From Pedobacter sp. ok626 (GTDB lineage Bacteria; Bacteroidota; Bacteroidia; Sphingobacteriales; Sphingobacteriaceae), in assembly GCF_900100435.1 (NCBI RefSeq), contig NZ_FNEX01000009.1, positions 62,001-126,000 of the forward strand: a DNA stretch of 64,000 nucleotides. The letters are read 5' to 3'. Each line of letters starts with the position of its first letter. The stretch's first letter is position 1. The notes under the pieces are model-generated. The model saw nothing but the letters and a program-made list of their open reading frames with translations, was not told where the DNA came from and searched no databases. Of the stretch, positions 63,001 to 64,000 are shown piece by piece. Made by a program: the position numbers and the translations under genes.

Positions 63001-63448
63001 ACACTCCAATAAGTGTTTCTCCTGTCTCATCCTTCACTTTACCTGTAACAGGCTTTTGTTCTGCCCTTACAGATGGTTTGTCCAGAGATGGTTTGATAAT
63101 TACCGTTTTATCTTTGATCTGATAAACCAATGGCTGTGCGGTAAAAATCTTATTCAGCGCTTCCTCAATAGTCACATCATTGAGCTGTGCCGTTACTGGT
63201 TTTGCTCTCCCGAGCACATCTTTTTTGATATACAGAAAATTGTAGCCGCTTTGTTTTCTCAGCTGTTCTATGACGTCCTGCAGATCGGCATTCTTTGATG
63301 AAAGGGTTATTCTCTGTGCAACGCTGGAAGCGCTTACCTGCATCAGACCCATCAGCAATAAAAACACAGTTACTCTCATAACTAATAATATTTTTTTATA
63401 TCGGCCAGCTATGGGCATAGCGGTCTTGATAAAAGCATTTAAATTCAT
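60086..63448 (-). CDS. SusC/RagA TonB-dependent importer with STN signalling domain (PUL2)
   Basis: A 1120-residue outer-membrane importer. After a long N-terminal signal (hydrophobic to about 44) come an STN domain (QRITLSSKNADLQDVIEQLRKQSGYNFLYI to TVIIKPS, about 45-118), a carboxypeptidase-like domain (ETLIGVSVLIKGTKTG, YIGYQTQEITV), the plug (VESVTILKDASSTAIFGVRGANGVILVTTKRG) and the barrel ending LYNFGVNFTF. In this class the STN domain contacts a FecR-type anti-sigma factor and signals that substrate is being imported. A FecR gene lies immediately upstream, matching that scheme. PUL1 SusC lacks this domain. Confidence 0.97.
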   Translation of the reverse strand: MNLNAFIKTAMPIAGRYKKILLVMRVTVFLLLMGLMQVSASSVAQRITLSSKNADLQDVIEQLRKQSGYNFLYIKKDVLGRAKPVTAQLNDVTIEEALNKIFTAQPLVYQIKDKTVIIKPSLDKPSVRAEQKPVTGKVKDETGETLIGVSVLIKGTKTGTVTNSEGSYTIQAEPGSVLVFSYIGYQTQEITVGTESNINVSLIAVAGGLDEVVVVAYGTQKKETVTGAISSIKTKEIKQSPAANLAVTLAGRLPGLTSIQRSGQPGRDITQLFIRGQGTVNAQSPIILVDGIERDLTYIDPNEVESVTILKDASSTAIFGVRGANGVILVTTKRGTSETPEINFVAEAGAQDFPRFISPVNAYDFATLKNLALTNDGLPAEYSSQSLKYYKTQEDPLRYANTDWRKLLIKDYSYQQRYNLNVSGASKTTKYFVNAGYLNQGGQFNTEKDLSYDPSFKLNRYNFRSNIDIQLNKNLKAFLNVAGYLEQRNSPYALGGDNPTDWIIYFMNRMPAVVPGPLTPDGQVITYSDIDHPAYGLINRSGYTQQKRSNVLATYGMEQNLDFITKGLSARAVVSFDARTVNNLEATRKYEKYIQIINPNLQGADGRDSVYYRPFNNDQNTPLSIGGGRNFETLSNFQGFINYAKTIGKHDFSGMLLYQQQNNVINNELPFKLMGLASRFTYGYNSRYFLEFNAGYNGSEQFAEGQRFGFFPAVSASWLISNESFLQNNPVVNLLKLRGSFGKVGNDRIGSRRFLYLDDIQVVGGGFSGSLGNAQTINYNLLKNAQLQWEVAKKYNLGLEMGLFNQFNLVADVFYEKRDNILRNRGTIPELNGLPISVLPPVNIGVVENKGFEVELNYKKSFNKDLSVLARVNLNYATNRQIYADEPLLPEDYAYRYRETGYRIGQMFGYQVDRYFRDANDIANSPVQNVGGHESRPGDFKYKDLNNDNLINERDMAPIGYSTVPEYQYGAAFNLTYKGFDFSVLFQGISNVSNYYSDQGVFADKNYVARHLESWTAERAASGMPINYPRISTQSNPNERPNSFFILNASYLRLKNMEIGYSLPSKWSSAIGAKRLRIYANGLNLFTWDKLPTKEFDPELTNSRDYPITRLYNFGVNFTF

Positions 63449-63643
63449 ACTTTTGGTTGTTTGGGTTTATTCAAGATTTCTTTTCGATTATTTTATCCGG
63501 ATATGATCCAGGTATTGAATAGCCCAGGCTTATAACGTGGAAGTGGTGAGACACTTTCACGTTTTTATTGCACTAAGCTTCCCTAAAAGAGGTCAGGTAG
63601 GTCTTATTTTCATACGTCGTTTAGTATTTGGTTAAATATTTGG

Positions 63644-64000
63644 TTATTTACTCACTATAATTTTGTTTTTGATGATGCTGAATTTAACGAGACCGGTAGA
63701 CTGCAACATGTCCAGTAACTGGGTAATATCCTGATAGCGGGACACCGTTCCTTCTAAACCACTTTGCGGAATTTCTCCTTTATATATAACCTCTACATCA
63801 TACCAACGTGATACTTTGCGCATGATGCTCTGAATATTTTCATCTTTAAATTTAAAAAAGCCTATTTTCCAGGCAATGGCCTCTTCAACGTCTGCCTGCT
63901 TAACATTGAACTCATCACCTGACAAAAGTGATTGTTCTCCGGGCTTTAGGATAGCCTGCTCTCCCTCCAACGTTTTCGCATTTGAATTAAGCTTTTGTAC
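63644..64000 (-). CDS. FecR-family anti-sigma factor, C-terminal part (cut by window end)
   Basis: The last 118 codons of a FecR-like protein, open through the window edge at 64000. It shows the end of the FecR domain (LKPGEQSLL) and the DUF4974 domain (FFKFKDENIQSIMRKVSRWYDVEVIYKGEIPQ, LLDMLQSTGLVKFSIIKNKIIVSK). These proteins span the inner membrane, hold an ECF sigma factor and receive a signal from the STN domain of the paired SusC. The sigma gene is expected just beyond the window. The 195 bases between it and SusC should hold the SusC promoter; I see no copy of the PUL1 motif there. Confidence 0.9.
   Translation of the reverse strand, partial: VQKLNSNAKTLEGEQAILKPGEQSLLSGDEFNVKQADVEEAIAWKIGFFKFKDENIQSIMRKVSRWYDVEVIYKGEIPQSGLEGTVSRYQDITQLLDMLQSTGLVKFSIIKNKIIVSK

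Noticed and set aside
62732..63298. 188-codon open frame antisense to PUL2 SusC
   Set aside because: It lies fully inside a strong SusC gene, encodes a Cys/Phe-rich sequence without family features, and is explained as a shadow of SusC codons.
63449..63643. Copy of the PUL1 regulon motif before PUL2 SusC
   Set aside because: A short TTTCGATTA-like match exists but lacks the TGAGACAAATC core and the fixed spacing to a -7 box.
1..64000. CRISPR arrays, insertion sequences or prophage
   Set aside because: No regularly spaced repeats, transposase, integrase or phage structural genes were seen anywhere in the window.

Overview
The window looks like chromosomal DNA of a Bacteroidota bacterium, most likely Sphingobacteriaceae (Pedobacter/Mucilaginibacter-like). 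The evidence is two SusC/SusD pairs with glycoside-hydrolase trains, a HTCS-type sensor with beta-propeller repeats, a FecR/DUF4974 anti-sigma factor, many Bacteroidota-type lipoproteins (Cys followed by Lys, Ser or Asn), and promoters that fit the -7 TAnnTTTG type.

Layout. 0-4.3 kb: a small unknown gene with a GNAT acetyltransferase, a LytTR response regulator/LytS-type kinase operon, a divergent outer-membrane barrel gene and a small HMA-fold-like protein. 4.3-30.1 kb: polysaccharide-utilisation locus 1 (PUL1). It holds a six-gene operon (TIG/NHL lipoprotein, SusC, SusD, DUF1735-type lipoprotein, GH43, DUF4965-type protein), a lone lipoprotein gene, a four-gene operon (ricin-GH43, GH130, GH105, aldose 1-epimerase), a regulator operon (HTCS split into separate kinase and AraC-type response-regulator genes, plus GH43), a GH5-like gene and another GH43 gene. 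Five minus-strand promoters of this locus carry the same 28-bp motif at exactly the same distance from the -7 box, so it reads as one regulon. The enzyme set fits an alpha-L-arabinofuranose-containing plant glycan such as arabinan or decorated pectin; this is inference.

30.3-47.6 kb: an AT-rich accessory stretch. It has a double-GNAT protein, a PhyH-type dioxygenase, an EmrAB/TolC-like efflux operon with a divergent AraC regulator, a second AraC regulator divergent from an FAD monooxygenase, Crp and metallo-beta-lactamase-fold genes, a truncated DUF4238 gene, a divergent XRE/HEPN pair, a Fic protein behind a striking inverted repeat, and four small membrane or lipoprotein genes bounded by two 125-bp direct repeats. 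Each repeat begins with a sequence like a tRNA 3' end and lies beside a hairpin, which suggests scars of integrative elements.

47.6-64 kb: PUL2, all on the minus strand. In transcription order: FecR-type anti-sigma (cut by the window end), STN-containing SusC, SusD, a lipoprotein with duplicated C-terminal modules, a nucleoside-hydrolase/GH106-like fusion, a GH106 enzyme, ribokinase (rbsK) and a ten-helix sugar permease. A nucleoside-hydrolase-like domain, ribokinase and permease in a SusCD locus point to scavenging of ribose from nucleosides or ribosides. This recalls the ribose-utilisation (rus) loci of Bacteroides, but with a fusion enzyme and GH106 partners. It is the strongest candidate for an undescribed system here.

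All family names come from reading motifs by eye; no database search was run.
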